Assembly (NCBI GenBank): GCA_033239525.1
Contig: BSYO01000003.1
Span: 28,699,540 to 28,763,539 of the forward strand
From: Nepenthes gracilis
Taxonomy: Eukaryota > Streptophyta > Magnoliopsida > Caryophyllales > Nepenthaceae
Direction of reading: 5' to 3'
DNA: 64,000 nucleotides
The position numbers were made by a program, and so were the translations under genes. Position 1 is the first letter of the stretch, and each line of letters begins with the position of its first letter. Of the stretch, positions 12,038-24,300 are shown piece by piece. A model generated the notes under the pieces. The model ran no database searches. It saw nothing but the letters and a program-made list of their open reading frames with translations, and had not been told where the DNA came from.

Positions 12038-13068
12038 GATCATATATCTTCCTCCCTTTTCTCAGCGTTTACGGCGTAGAAGATGGGCCGGGAACTAAAA
12101 AATCAGCGTTGGCGTTGGCTCCATGGAGGTTGCTCACTAGCGGTCGACTCTGCGTTGACCAGTTTGTTGGGCCTTTAGAGCTTGTGACTGTGTTGAGCCT
12201 ATTCCATTCGGCCTGACCTGGATTAGCGCCCGCGCTCTCCTACGTTCTCCACGGCGACCCGACAGTTAGGTCGATTGGCCGTCTACTCCCTACATCTTTG
12301 GCCCCAGCGAGGCCCTTCTGATGATGGGCAACGACTCACTCGGGCCCATGTGGAGGCCCTGACGGACGCCCTTTATAGGCGGCCAACACCATGCCTGACG
12401 GTCAGCCCCGGCGTTGGCCATCCAGCGCTTTGCACATTAGGCCCAAAAGCTTTCTAACGAATTGACTTTAAGTCCATCAATCATAACAAGGCCAGATCTT
12501 TCAAGGATATTCTCGATCTCACGAGGATTATCGGCCCAAGATTGGCGCCTTTCAATAAGGAAGGCGCCAGGGAACCTGGGTAAGGAAGGAAGCTAGCTTG
12601 TGATTGACCACCTCGAATTCCTCCACGGTGTGGCAGCAAGCATCGACCTCCCGAAAGGAAGGCGGCGCGAGATCATATTCCTTCCAAAAGAGGAAGATCA
12701 CCATCTTTGCCATAAAAGAAGCCCCCTCCACCATCCGGGGCAATTTCATACACGTTACGATTCACGCTTTCAGGAGGCTCAGGTGCTCTCGGGAACGCTT
12801 CTTGGCGACTTTTTCTTTGCTAAGGCGAGCGTGTCGGGGTGCTTAGTGGGCCTTACTTCCAATCTCTCTCTCAAACACTCAAACACAATCAATCTCGAGG
12901 CAACGAACGGGCTTTACGCACGTTCTCTACCTTCCCACCATCCCGGATGAAAGGACTTGCTCGATGATGTCGGCAAGACCTCCCTTTCTTTCGCCATTGC
13001 TTTATTCCTTCCATTGGACTTATCCGTTAGTGGGATTAATTTAAAATATGATTAAATTATAATATTGA
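12038..13068 (+). repeat. direct repeat unit B with GC-rich insert
   Basis: It shares the start (TCTTCCTCCCTTTTCTCA), the GGCTCCATGGAGG block and the AT-rich tail (CCGTTAGTGGGATTAATTT) with unit A, but is about 600 bp longer. The extra sequence, about 12.14-13.0 kb, is clearly richer in G and C than everything around it and holds overlapping ORFs on both strands (a 116-codon plus frame and a 65-codon minus frame). None is recognisable. Confidence 0.5.
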
Positions 13069-13827
13069 AACCATCAAAAGAATCGATAACGGATCAGTGC
13101 AGCATCAATATTGAATCGAAAGCTCGATAAGGCTATACTTTGCAAAGATGTTGATATCAAAATAATTTATCACCAACTTACAAAGATGTTGATATCAAAA
13201 GTAGTTTACAAAAATGTGGAATTCAAACCAAGAGCCAATGACAAACTTTACTTATAGAGCTGAAACTTTGAGGATCAGTCTACATACTTTGCCACAAAAA
13301 TAAAATCATAATTTAGTATTCCAAACTTATGTACAAGTTGTCTACATATATTTCATAGGGTCAAATGCCATATTTTTAACCTGTGAATATATGATATATA
13401 ATATTTACTTATAAATAACATATTGTTGATATATTTTATTATAATCTATCTATCATTACAATGGTCTATTGTGAAAATAATTAAAAAAAACTTCAGCAAT
13501 GAATATATTTTTTATATTTTTTTATATTTTAAAAAATAAATAATTTAATTTAAATTTTATTGCAAAAATTCCTAAAATTTTTATATAAAAATAAACTTGC
13601 AATAATTTCCTTTAAGAAAATTTCAGGATTTTAAATAAATTTGAAAACTTAGTTACAAATACTACAAAATCTCATAATTTATAACCAATAAGATATTTTG
13701 CAAGCTATATTACAAGGAAAGCATATTTGAACAAATGTGTGCCACTTTAGGATATAAATCTTAAATTTGAACCAAGTATTAAGGGATTTTTTAAAATTTT
13801 AACAACAAAGTAAAAAATGGAGGCTTT
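13069..13827. other. AT-rich flank of Copia element
   Basis: No gene or repeat border was recognised. A short direct repeat (ACAAAGATGTTGATATCAAAA, at about 13140 and 13180) is visible. Confidence 0.4.
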
Positions 13828-13997
13828 TGTTGGGGATAACTCTCGTAAGAAAATCATGATGGTCGGAGGACTCGGACGGAGTACGAGGACTCTATGTGCT
13901 ATTGAGGTCTGTGGACTTGTGCGTTAAATGTCCTGGACCATGCATAAGGAATTCGATCAACTTTGTTAACCGAAAGTTTTAGACAAGTAAGAATAAG

Positions 13998-14146
13998 TTG
14001 ACCTGTAAATTATATTTTTCGATCAACATGATGTTGACTAACTGAAGTCACGATGATTTGCTGCAGGATTGCAGATGGATGTCCGACCGGTCAACAAGGG
14101 GCATTGACCGGCCAAATGAAGAAGACGGTCAACGGAGCGTTGACCG
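13998..14146. promoter_or_regulatory. cluster of six W-box cores in Copia 5' LTR
   Basis: TTGAC occurs at 13998, 14034, 14104 and 14140, and its complement GTCAA at 14090 and 14128. Four of them form two inverted pairs: CCGGTCAA/TTGACCGG with a 9-bp spacer (14087-14111), and CGGTCAAC/GTTGACCG with a 5-bp spacer (14126-14146). TTGAC[C/T] is the core bound by WRKY transcription factors. The cluster lies some 230-370 bp upstream of the TATA-like run. Binding itself is inferred. Confidence 0.6.
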
Positions 14147-14370
14147 GCAGATAATAAAAATGGTGAACGACTCTCATCTTTAAAAGGAGGGTTGTTAACT
14201 TTCCTGATTGGGCAGTTATGAGACGTCATATTTGGGAAGGCAACAAGTCAATTTGTAGGGCATGCATGTGCCACCTATTGCAGGATAGGGCATGCGCCAC
14301 CATTGTAGACTTCGAGAGCTATGCATGCAACTACCACAGTGAGTTGGTGGTTACCCATTTTGCTGAAGGA

Positions 14371-14384
14371 GTATATATATTATA
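14371..14384 (+). promoter_or_regulatory. TATA-like run in Copia 5' LTR
   Basis: GTATATATATTATA precedes the RNA-start half of the LTR and is conserved in the 3' LTR near 19210. Confidence 0.4.
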
Positions 14385-14781
14385 CTTGAGCTTTGAGAGA
14401 AAAATTTAAAAATATATATATATATATATATGAGAAAGATGAGAAAAAGAGTTGAAGAAAGGTGAGAGCAGTGAATGAAAAATAAAGCGTAAGTTCTTTG
14501 TATAATTGTGCTATGTTCTTCATTTTCGCTTCTTGGGCTTTTGAAGCCGTGTTGATTTTGTGACCAATCTCATATAGTGGATTCTCATTTTGTAGACTAA
14601 GTGTCTCGTAATTTTTTTCTTAATTGAGAAGGTTTTTTCATGTGAATCGTGTGTGTACTATTCTTCTCCTTCATCCTTCGCTTCACTATGTGAGTGTGTG
14701 TGCAATTTTGTGAACTGCCTTCCGTCCGCCCATTTAGTACCAACAAGTGGAATAGGAAACACAGTTGAGAATTTTGTCTAA

Positions 14782-15845
14782 ATGGCGTTATCATCCTCAA
14801 AGGATCTACCGTTTAGTGTGGAACAATTCAATAGATAGGGTAGCTTTATCATCTGGTAAGAGATGATGAAGAACATCCTAACCAGATAAGAAATTGTGAA
14901 GGTGTTGCAGAAGATGGAAGAAAGGTCGGAGAACATAATTAAGGAAGAATGGAAAGACAAAAGGGATCTTGCCAATTGTAATATAAAGTTATGTCTAGCG
15001 GACAACACGCTACATGAGGTCCTCGGCCTAACAAACCCAACAGAGGTTTGGAACAAATTTAATAGATAGGGTAACTTCATCATCTGTAAAAGAGGGTAAA
15101 GAACATCTTGATCAAAAAAAGAACTGTGAAAGCGCTGTGGAAGAAGGAAGAAAGGTTAGAGAACAAGATTGAAGAAGAATGGAAAGATAAAAGGGATCTT
15201 GCTAATTGTACCATAAAGTTATGTCTAGCGGACAATACGCTCTAATAGGTCATCGGCCTAACAGATCCGGTAGAGGTTTGGGAGAAATTGAAAAGTCGGT
15301 ATAAGTCAAAATCGTTGACAACCAGAGTGCACGTAAAGAAATAATTTTATGGCTTGCGGTTATCAGAAGGTGAGAGTTTTGAGAAGCATTTGGATGAGTT
15401 TAATAGGATAGTGACGCATATGTCATCTCTTAACAAGGAGATCAAAGAGGAGGACACAGAATTTATATTGTTGACTTCTTTGCCAGCTTCATATGATCAC
15501 ATCGTTACAACTTTATTGTTTGGGAAAGATACATTCAAGTTGAATAAGGTTATTACTTCCTTACTCATGAATGAGTCAAGGCATTTATAAAGGGTCTCAA
15601 CGTTTTTGTATTCTAAGGTACTTGTGATTGAGTCCAGGAGAATGAGTAGAGGACGCAACCAAAAGCCTGAAGAAAAGGGACAAAGTAAATCTCGGTCAAA
15701 GTATCAAAATTTTGAGTGTCATCACTGGGACAAGAAGGGCCACATTAGAAAATACTGCTTCAAGTTGAAGCGTAAAAATACAGAGAAGGAGAAAGGAGAA
15801 AAAGGACACAGAGAAGAGAAGTCCTCGGTCTCAGTAGTCACATGA
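14782..15845 (+). pseudogene. Copia gag, broken and internally duplicated
   Basis: The start was set at the ATG at 14782, which opens MALSSSKDLPFSVEQFN, a usual Copia gag beginning. The capsid part includes EVWEKLKSRYKS, then LRLSEGESFEKHLDEFNRI (about 15355-15412) and a nucleic-acid-binding CHHWDKKGHIRKYC motif (about 15719-15760) in which the second cysteine of the zinc knuckle is a tryptophan. A 230-bp tandem duplication (14821-15281) and several in-frame stops break the frame. The protein would normally package the element RNA in virus-like particles. Confidence 0.85.
14821..15281 (+). repeat. 230-bp tandem duplication inside Copia gag
   Basis: Copy 1 is 14821-15050 and copy 2 is 15051 to about 15281. 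Both begin GAACAA followed by AATAGATAGGG and end at AGAGGTTTGG. They differ at many positions, so the duplication is not recent. It repeats about 77 codons of the capsid region. Confidence 0.85.
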
Positions 15846-15899
15846 GGCAATTTTCTATTGACATGTGAAGAAAATATGGCAAGTTTGATAGACCATAAG

Positions 15900-16790
15900 T
15901 CCAGTTGAGTGATTAATTCTGGTGGCTCTTTGTATGCCACATCCAAAAGGGGATTGTTTACATTCTATATCCTAGAGATTTTAGAGTGATAATGATAAAA
16001 AATGAAGGAACATCCTAAATTATTAGCAGATGTGACGTTATGCTGGTCACCAATAATAGGATGAAGTTGCTATTGAAAGATATACGACATGTCCTTGACA
16101 TTCGGCTGATTATAATGTCAGTCGGCCGGTTGGATGATGAAGGTTACTACAATACTTTTTGTGAAGATGAGTAGAAGCTGACCAAAGGATATCTGGTTAT
16201 GGCAAGAGGGAAGAAGTGTTCCGACCAATATGTAATGAAAGCGTGTGCAGTGGTAGTAGACGTGAATGCCACTACCAATAGGGAGTCCGAGAACTTGTGG
16301 CATCGTGGGTTGGGCCACTTGAGTGAGTCTGGACTGTGTTATTTGGTCAGAAAAGGCCTTATTTTAGGAGTGAAGGAAGACGGACTGAGGATGTGTCTTC
16401 ATTGCATGGCCGGCAAGTAAAGGAGAGTCTCATTCACGAAGACTTGTCCTCTATAAAGGCGAAAGTACTCGATCTAATCCACACTGATATATGTGGACCA
16501 TTCAAGGAGAAGTCATTTAGTGGATCCCAATATTTCGTATCTTTTATTGATGATTGCTCCAGAATGTTGTGGGTTTACCCACTGAAGATCAAGAATCAAG
16601 TTCTCGGTACGTTTGAACAGTTTCATACTTTGATGGAGCGTCAAATAGGGAAGAAATTGAAGGCCGTTCGAAGTGGTAACGACGGTGAGTATATTGAAAC
16701 TTTTAATACCTACTGCGATCTCATGGCGTTAGATATCAAAAGACCCTACCAAAAACGTTACAGTTGAACGGATGAAACTTTTGTTAAGAA
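15900..16790 (+). pseudogene. Copia protease, gag-pre-integrase and truncated integrase
   Basis: The protease site reads VINSGGSLYATS (from about 15908), where the family has a D-S-G catalytic motif, so the catalytic aspartate is replaced by asparagine. The gag-pre-integrase zinc domain is clear: WHRGLGHLSESG with CLHCMAGK (about 16298-16420). The integrase core shows HTDICGPF, FIDDCSR and RSGNDGEY, the last in place of the usual D-N-G-G-E. Soon after, near 16740-16790, the sequence jumps to the region after the catalytic glutamate, so the third catalytic residue and its surroundings are missing. A frame change separates the zinc domain from the core. Confidence 0.85.
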
Positions 16791-17100
16791 TGAAACGATT
16801 AAAGATATTGGTAAGAAAATCAAGTCTGATACTGATCGGACGGACAAGATAAGTGTTAAAATTGTCAGTTCAATACCTTTTGAGGACGAGGACAATCACC
16901 CAAATGTAGCGGAGGACAATAATGAGACAATTATAACGCCTGAAGAGAACCAGAATGAAGTCGCTCTTCAACCAATCGAGAAGTGTCTTGTTCGATGATC
17001 TTTGAGAAACAGATGGCTGTCCATCCGTCTGCCATCTAGTGAGTATGTCTTGCTCACTGATATCGGAGAATTTAAAATATTTAACGAGGCTATGTAGGAT

Positions 17101-18610
17101 ATGAATAAGGAGAAATGGTTAAAAACCATAGAAGACAAAATAAGCTCTCTCGATAAAAATCACACTTTTGATTTGGTCGAACTGCCCAAGAGGAAGAGAG
17201 TTATAAAGAATAAATGGGTATTCTATTTAAAATCTGATGAAAATACCACACAACCAAGGTACAAGGCGTGGCTGGTGGTGAAAGGCTTTAATCAACTGAA
17301 AGAAGTTGACTTTGATGAGATATTTACACCGGCGGAGAAAATGTCTTCCATAAGAGTTGTGCTATGCTTGACCGCTGCTCAGAATCTAGAGGTAGAGCAG
17401 ATGGATGTCCGGACGGCTTTCCTCCATGGTGAACTTGAGGAGGAAATTTACATGGAGCAATCGGGAGGATTTAAGATCAATGGGAAGGAATGACTTGTTT
17501 GTTGCCTAAGAAAAAGCCTGTATGGATTAAAACAGGCTCCTAGCCAATGGTACAAGAAATTCAAATCAGTCATGATTAATCAAGGGTACTAGAAGACCAC
17601 TTGTGACGACTATACTTTTACACAGAGTTTTTCCAAGGACGACATTGTCATCCTTCTCCTTTATGTGGATGATATGCTGATTGTTGGAAGTAATGGTGCT
17701 CGGATAAAGAAGTTGAAGGAGTAACTTGTGCAGTCATTTGCCATAAAGAACCTGGGGTCGGCGAAACAGATTTTTAGCGTCAGAATTATTTGCGACTGAG
17801 AGGCAGGGAGAGTGTGACTGTCGCAAGAAAATTATGTTGAAATAGTGCTCCGACGTTTCAATATAGACAAGTCCAAACCTGTAAGCACATCATTGGTGAA
17901 TCACCACAAACTGAGTAGTCGCCAGTGTCTGTCCTCTGATGATGGGAAAGCATATATGAAAAGTGTACCTTATTCATCAGTTGTAGGGAGTTTGATATAC
18001 GTCTTGGTATGTACGAGGCCGGGAATAGCACACGTATTTGGGACCATCAGTCATTTTCTGTGAAACCCAGGAAGGGAGTATTGGTCCGCGGTCAAATGGA
18101 TAATGAGATATATTCGAGAAACTTTCAAGAGATACTTATATCTTGGAAGTGACAAGTCTCAATTGGTGGGATACTCGGATGCTGATATGGTTGGGGTTAT
18201 TGACTCACCTAAGTCCATCTCAAGATACTTGGTGAAATTTATTGGATGTGCAATTTCTTGACAGTTAAAACTGCAAAAGTGCGTCGCTCTTTCCACTATT
18301 GAGGCCGAGTACATTACAATGATAGAAGCTTACAAAGAAATATTATGGATGAAAAAATTTATCCAATAATTGGGTCTCAGATAAGAAAAGTATGAGATAC
18401 TCTATGATAATCAGAGTGCTATATATCTCTACAAAAATTTCTCATTCTATTTTAGATTAAAGTATATTGATATTCGATATCATTGAGTGAGAGATATTAT
18501 TAAAGCGGATTTGCTGCCACTTGAGAAGGTTGGAACTGACAAAAATGGCGCGAACATGTTGACTAAGATTCTACCAAATGGTAAGAATAAGACTTTATTG
18601 TAATTTGGTT
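17101..18610 (+). pseudogene. Copia reverse transcriptase and RNase H, broken
   Basis: RT starts with a long open stretch (17101-17493) containing IKNKWVFYLK, RYKAWLVVKGF, DEIFTPAEK and EQMDVRTAFLHGELEEEIYM. After a stop it continues through SLYGLKQAPSQWYKKF and the catalytic motif LLYVDDMLIVGS (about 17655-17690). Further on come VGSLIYVLVCTRPGIA and WIMRYIRETF. RNase H follows with GYSDADMVG and STIEAEYITMIEAYKE, then DNQSAIYL and ENMLTK-like ends. At least six stops interrupt it. This enzyme would copy the element RNA to DNA. Confidence 0.9.
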
Positions 18611-18648
18611 GGGCTGATTGATTCCAATTCCCCACGGTCGTGAGGGAA

Positions 18649-19573
18649 TGTTTATCGGGGTTACTCTCGTGAAGAAATCTCAATAGCCGGAGGACTTGGA
18701 TGGAGTACGAGGACCCTGTGTGCTATTGAGGTTCGTGAACTTGTGCGCTAAATATCCATGGACCATGCACAAGAAATTTCGGTCAACTTTGTTGACCGAA
18801 AGTTTTGAACAAACAAGAGTAACCAGTCAACTTATTGACTGGCAAATTATGTGTTTCGATCAACGTGATGTTGACCGGCTGAAATCACGAGAATTTGCTG
18901 TAGAACTGCAGATGGATGTCCGACCGGTCAATGAGGGGCATTGATCGGCCAAGCAAAGAACACGGTTAACACGAGGCGTTGATTGGTTGAGAATATAAAT
19001 ACTGAATGATTATTGTTTTCAAGAGGCGGGTTGTTGACTTTCTTGATTGGATAGTTAGGAGATGTTATTCTTAGTAATACAACAAGTCAATTTATAGGAT
19101 ATGCGTGCACTACCTGTTACAGGACAGGGCATGTGCCACCATTGCAAGTTTCGGAAGCTGTGCACGCAACCACCATAGTGAGTTGGTGGTTGCCTATTTT
19201 GCTGAAGTAGTATATATATTGTACTTGAGCTTTGAGAGAAAAATCAAAAAATATATATATATATGAGAAAGAGGAGAGAAAGAGTGGAAGAAAAGTGAGA
19301 GTAGTTAGTAAAAACAATGCATGAGTTTTTTGTATACTTGTACTTTGTTCTTTATTTTCTCCTCTTGAGCTTGTGAAGCAGTGTGAATTTTGTAAGCAAT
19401 CTCATATAGTGGATTCTCATTTTGTAGGTTAAGTGTCTCATAATTTTTTCCTTAATTAAAAAAATTTTTTACTTAAAATCGTGCATATTTTATTCTTTTC
19501 CTTCATCGTTCGTTTCACTATGTGTGTGTGTGATTCTGTGAATTGCCATCCGTCCGCCCGTTCAGCACCAACA
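18649..19573 (+). repeat. 3' LTR of Copia element
   Basis: It begins TGTTTATCGGGGTTACTC and ends TTCAGCACCAACA, aligning with the 5' LTR over its whole length with scattered, often C-to-T type, differences. Confidence 0.92.
18780..18931. promoter_or_regulatory. W-box palindromes in Copia 3' LTR
   Basis: Two perfect inverted pairs are present: CGGTCAACTTTGTTGACCG (18780-18798) and CCAGTCAACTTATTGACTGG (18823-18842). Further single cores lie at 18871 and 18927. The aligned positions of the 5' LTR have lost the first pair to substitutions, while the pairs near 14087-14146 of the 5' LTR are partly lost here (TTGATCGG, GGTTAAC). Confidence 0.6.
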
Positions 19574-19578
19574 GTTTT

Positions 19579-21066
19579 AAATACACTTATCTTAAATAAA
19601 ATAACCAATATATTTACTTAAAAATTCATTCAGATTTACATTTTTCTTACTCTTTCTTTTTCTTTCTCTCCTTTTCTCTTTTTATTTCTCTCTCTTCTTT
19701 CTCTCTTCTTTCTTTAAGTATAGAATTTACACTTAAGTGTCACAATAATACTAGGTAACAACTAAGAAGATATTGGAGAATATTATAGGAATATTCATAC
19801 TTAAACCTTTGAAGTGATCCTAAAAAATAAGGAAGTAATTCTAAAGAATACTCCATAAATATTAACATATCTAATACGCTTCATGCGAAGTCCACCATCT
19901 CAATTGGAAGCGTTTCGTATATTTAACTGCACGCCCTGATACTGTTTTATTGATATATTAGTAGGTGAGATATCATGTCCATGTAAGACAAGAGACAAGC
20001 AGCTAACAATCAAAGCTGACCATATCGACACCTTCGTGACTGGCAGCTCAAGGACATGGCTTTCATCGTCAAGGTCATGGCTTTACTTGCCCACTGGGAA
20101 ATCTCTTATCCTCACAATCCTGTCAACTAGAATTGCCTTTTTTGTTTGTGCCCGTGCAGTTCTGATGTCCACATAAATAAACACAAATTGATTGGAGATG
20201 CTGCTGTTATTCTCTCTATGTTCCGAGACAAGTGTTTGGAATCAAACGGTGGCTTGAAAGCCAGAGCAAATTGGCTTATGTGAGCAGCGGGACATCAAGC
20301 CATCTTTCTTCCTGGCTCGCATACCTACGTGAGCTTTTGACGCGGTGGTCAGTGAAACCAACATGGTCTGCGTCGCTTCTCGGGTGCCTCCAACTCTTAT
20401 TTCGTCTCTTGGATGAGGATGATCTCAGAAATGATATTTAAATTTTAAAAATAATAATCAAAATAAATTAGTTGTAGTTATTTTATATTCAGGTTTTATA
20501 TTTAATAGATGTTAATATTTTATAAAATTAAAAATAAAACAACTATTTCAATAATATTTATATTATAAAACACACATTTTTGAATTCATACCCAATACTT
20601 AAAAAGGTAGCTCTGATACTAAAGACGTCGCAGCATCCCATTTCTTGGTCTGGAGTGATGTAGCACTCATTGCTATTCAAGATGGTCAGTTTTGCATGGG
20701 GGGCTCCAACATTCATTTTTAATTTAAATTGTGTTGAATAATAAAGGCACACAAAATTAAATATGTTAACAATGAAAGTGATTTTATATAAAAAAATCAT
20801 TTTTAACAAATAAAAAAACTTATAAGACTTATGTCATAAATTATTTCATATATGCATTTGATATCTAGTTTTAAATAATTCATCCAAGCTAACTAGTTTA
20901 TAATATTAAAAGCTTAAGATCTGATTACTATTAATTATAAATATTTTCGTAATTAATTATTAATTATATGTAGTGATTTACTTTTACATATTGCCAATCC
21001 ATATAATCATCGATTACATGCCACAAACAATATTGGTCGACAACATCATTATTATGGAATCTTAAA
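19579..21066. other. AT-rich stretch without recognised genes
   Basis: A polypyrimidine tract of C and T lies at about 19646-19716. A less AT-rich block at 20.0-20.4 kb holds a 69-codon plus ORF without family features; a decayed gene or transposon piece is possible but not supported. Confidence 0.35.
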
Positions 21067-21336
21067 GATTTGGGGTGGGTCATCATACCAATCAAATTAT
21101 AAAGGAAAAGAGTGCAAAATGGTTTTCCCAAAACTATAAATATTAAAATTTATTAATTGTTTTAATTTTACTAAACTTTTATGCTACTATCAACTTTATC
21201 CGATTTGGGGTGGGTCATCACACCAATCAAATTATAAAGGAAAAGAGTGTAAAATGGTTTTCTCAAAACTATAAATATTATCATTTATTCATTGTTTTAA
21301 TTTTACTAAACTTTCATGCTACTATCAACTTTATAC
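21067..21336 (+). repeat. 135-bp tandem duplication
   Basis: Copies at 21067-21201 and 21202-21336 both start GATTTGGGGTGGGTCATCA and end CTACTATCAACTTTAT. They differ at only a handful of positions, so the event is fairly recent. No coding function is visible. Confidence 0.9.
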
Positions 21337-24300
21337 TGGTAAAATTTCGGACTACTTTTCAACATTATTGAAAAACTATCTCTAGCTAATGGTCATCAAC
21401 GTAGAGTTAGTTGGCAGAAGAGAAATCTCAAACTCCAAAAGTGTAAAAATTTTTAATGAATTTTTTAAAAATAAAAAGTTGATAATAAAAATTCTTAGAA
21501 TAAGACTAAAAATATTTAAAAAAAAATTTTTTTCAAAATGAATTGCAAGTTGACAGACAACAATAAGGCTCCATGGGATTCTCACTCTTAAGATGATTAT
21601 GAAAATTTAGTTTTTTAGATGAATAATAATTAAATTATATATTTTCTATTTTAAAAATGTAACCGCAATGATTAAAATAAATTATAGACAAAATAACATA
21701 TAACTTATTTTCATAAATCTTACAAGACGGTTCATATTGGATTATGGCTTACAAGTGAAAATTTAACCTACATTTTCAGATTATTCAGTAACCCATGAAG
21801 GATTATGGTGGACGAAATTGCATCACTTCTATGTCCATTATATTTATTCAAATTGATACCATCAAAAAATTATATAGTTTTTATAACCCCAATTGAAAAA
21901 TCTTTCATTTGGGCTTTAAATTATAAATTTTCTAATTAAATATTTATGTATCTAACTTCTCTTTGTCTTCAACTTTGCTGAATTATTGGTGGTCCTTTTT
22001 CCAATAAAAGAATAAGGATTTCTTCCTTCACGAGGTTGAATTATGTATTAAGAGAAGGTTTAGACAAATGGACCACGGCCAATAATGAAACTAGAAGTTA
22101 ATTTTTTATTTTGTTTTTCAAAGAAAGGAAATAAATAAATGTTGTGATAGCTATGGATTAGTGGACCACGTTTATGTGACGGCTGATCTAGTGTATATAT
22201 CATGTTCATTGTTAAAGTAATATTATCTGCATATTTAATTATGTACTTATAATTATTAAAATTATTAAAAATAGATCGGGTCCCATTTTATTTTATTCCT
22301 TCTCTCTCCTATTTCTCTCCCTATATTAATTTTGACAATTTTGATAAAAATAATTGTACAAGTAAGTGTGTAAATATTATTTCTCTAATTTTTAATTATA
22401 CTTTTATAATTTGGACTTATATCTTTTTTGTTATAGAGGTTATATATTTTCTCACTTATCTAAAGAAGAAAATCAAATCATTTGGGAATTTCCTTCTCTT
22501 TTGATTATCAATTTTTATAAAATCATTTAGCTAGCTAATGATATTGCTATCTTATTAACTTGTATCCTGAATTTATATATAATCTGACTAATTTATTAAA
22601 AGTTTTTGGATTTTGTAATCAAAACATTATACACTATAAATAAAAATAAAACTTTAAATATATAAAATTAATTTTTTAATTTACTATCTGATATTTAAAT
22701 AGCTCTGATCAAACTAAAATATTAAAGAAAAAGGAGAGATATGTATCCAAAGGACAAGCTCACGAATCATTGAGGGTTTTTTTTTTTTTTTTTATTAAAG
22801 GAGGATATATTTTAGAGCAAAAGTTCCAAATATTTTTACATCAAAATCTTACAATTGCTTTTTTTTTTCTTTTAATCTCATCTTGAAGATACCCCCTTAT
22901 ATGCTAATGGGTATTTTTATTTGTAGAGATCTTGGGCATAAACTATTATCTTTAGTTATTATTTTTAAGAGATTGTTATCTTTATGTGAAATTTATGTCT
23001 TTCTGTTGAATGATGATTCTTCCTTTGAAGAATTAATATTTTCATAATTAATTATTAAATTTATAAATGTGAATTCAATGGTTCTCATAGAATGGTTATA
23101 CCTTATATTTAATCATCCTAACATGCCTTCGGAGTATAACTGATATGACTTGACCAGTACGATTGGCTCGTTTTACTATATCCAACCATATCTCAAATTT
23201 GAATATGATTTGTTTGTAAAACGATCTTTCGTATATAATGGCCTTCTGTGTCCTTCCTTCGCTCCCAGTGCGCATTGCGGTCAAACGGTTAGTGTGGTGA
23301 ATTCCAATATTACATTCCTCAGCACAAAAGCTCTTGATAGGATGGTATACCACAAGAACCTGATTAGATATTTCCCTTATAATTCGCACCCATCCTGACA
23401 ATGCTAGTTTGAGTGCTCGAGTCTGAATTTTATCTATGTCACTATTGACCTATGGGTTATAAATTAGTAATGAGAAATTATACTATACTTGAGAGTATTA
23501 CATTGCTATCTAGTTAATATAAGATAAATTATATATTTAAAATGTGTATTTGATTTGATTAGTTATTAAATTTGATGCATCTCTGGATCCGTATTGTTAT
23601 ACAAATTAGTGAGTCACATGATTTTTCATAACTGGTTAAACAGAGGTGGGTCCGATCTCTGTCACCGATAATTTGGGTCCTACGTAACACAATGAATAAA
23701 CGATAGGTCAAAGGACTGTTGAAACTCACTTCCTGATATATCCTCTGATATTCAAGTTAAAAATCTTTCTACGAGAAAAGAAAGATGGACAATATAAAGT
23801 GTAATGATACATGGGTGAAAGAAATGAAGGTGATGGCGGAAGTCCTAACTTCGGCAATTGTGCTCGATGGGAGGGTGGCTTTGCGGTGCGCTCAAGGGAG
23901 CGGCTAAGAGGGAGACGAAGAGAGAGAGAGTTTTCTTTGAGAATTGATGGTTTTGAGAGTAAGAGAGAGCTCTTTGTTCTTTCTCGGCAATTGAGGATAA
24001 GAATTGTTCTTCCCCTTCATCGGCAAGGGTGTAGGAATAATTATAAGGTTGGCTTTGGTTCTACATATCTTGGGTGCCAAAGGTTGGTGACAACTGTTCT
24101 GTGAAGATTCTCTAAGCTATCCGTGTGATAGGGAAGCCGTCAATGACAATTGTTGTTTATGGGCAATTGTGTGACCGTGAGTAGTCCTCCTAGTACGTTT
24201 ACCGATAAAGACAGTTGCCCTTTTGGGGGCGCTCAGTGCTGTGGGCCGTTTTTCCGAAACATTTGTTAGGTTGTCTCTACTATCATAGCAGATGCCTCCT

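Larger units (their letters stand above)
13828..14745 (+). repeat. 5' LTR of Copia element
   Basis: It begins TGTTGGGGATAACTC and ends TTAGTACCAACA. It contains the W-box cluster at 13998-14146, a TATA-like run (GTATATATATTATA, from 14371) and an (AT)n run at 14411-14431. It aligns end to end with 18649-19573. Confidence 0.92.
13828..19573 (+). mobile_element. full-length, inactive Copia retrotransposon (5.75 kb)
   Basis: Two LTRs of 918 bp (13828-14745) and 925 bp (18649-19573) bracket an internal region with gag, protease, integrase, RT and RNase H in the Copia order. A degenerate primer site follows the first LTR (AGTGGAATAGGAAACACAG) and a purine tract (GTGAGGGAA, 18640-18648) precedes the second. 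The flanks GCTTT (13823-13827) and GTTTT (19574-19578) look like a target duplication with one change. Stops, a gag duplication and an integrase deletion show that it cannot move by itself. Lineage within Copia was not assigned. Confidence 0.92.

Noticed and set aside
14411..14431. (AT)n run in the Copia LTR as a separate element
   Set aside because: It is present in both LTRs and belongs to the LTR; length differs by slippage.
23096..23401. Overlapping ORFs on both strands (101 and 82 codons)
   Set aside because: No recognisable motif, no neighbouring gene and no conserved start context; could be transposon LTR sequence.
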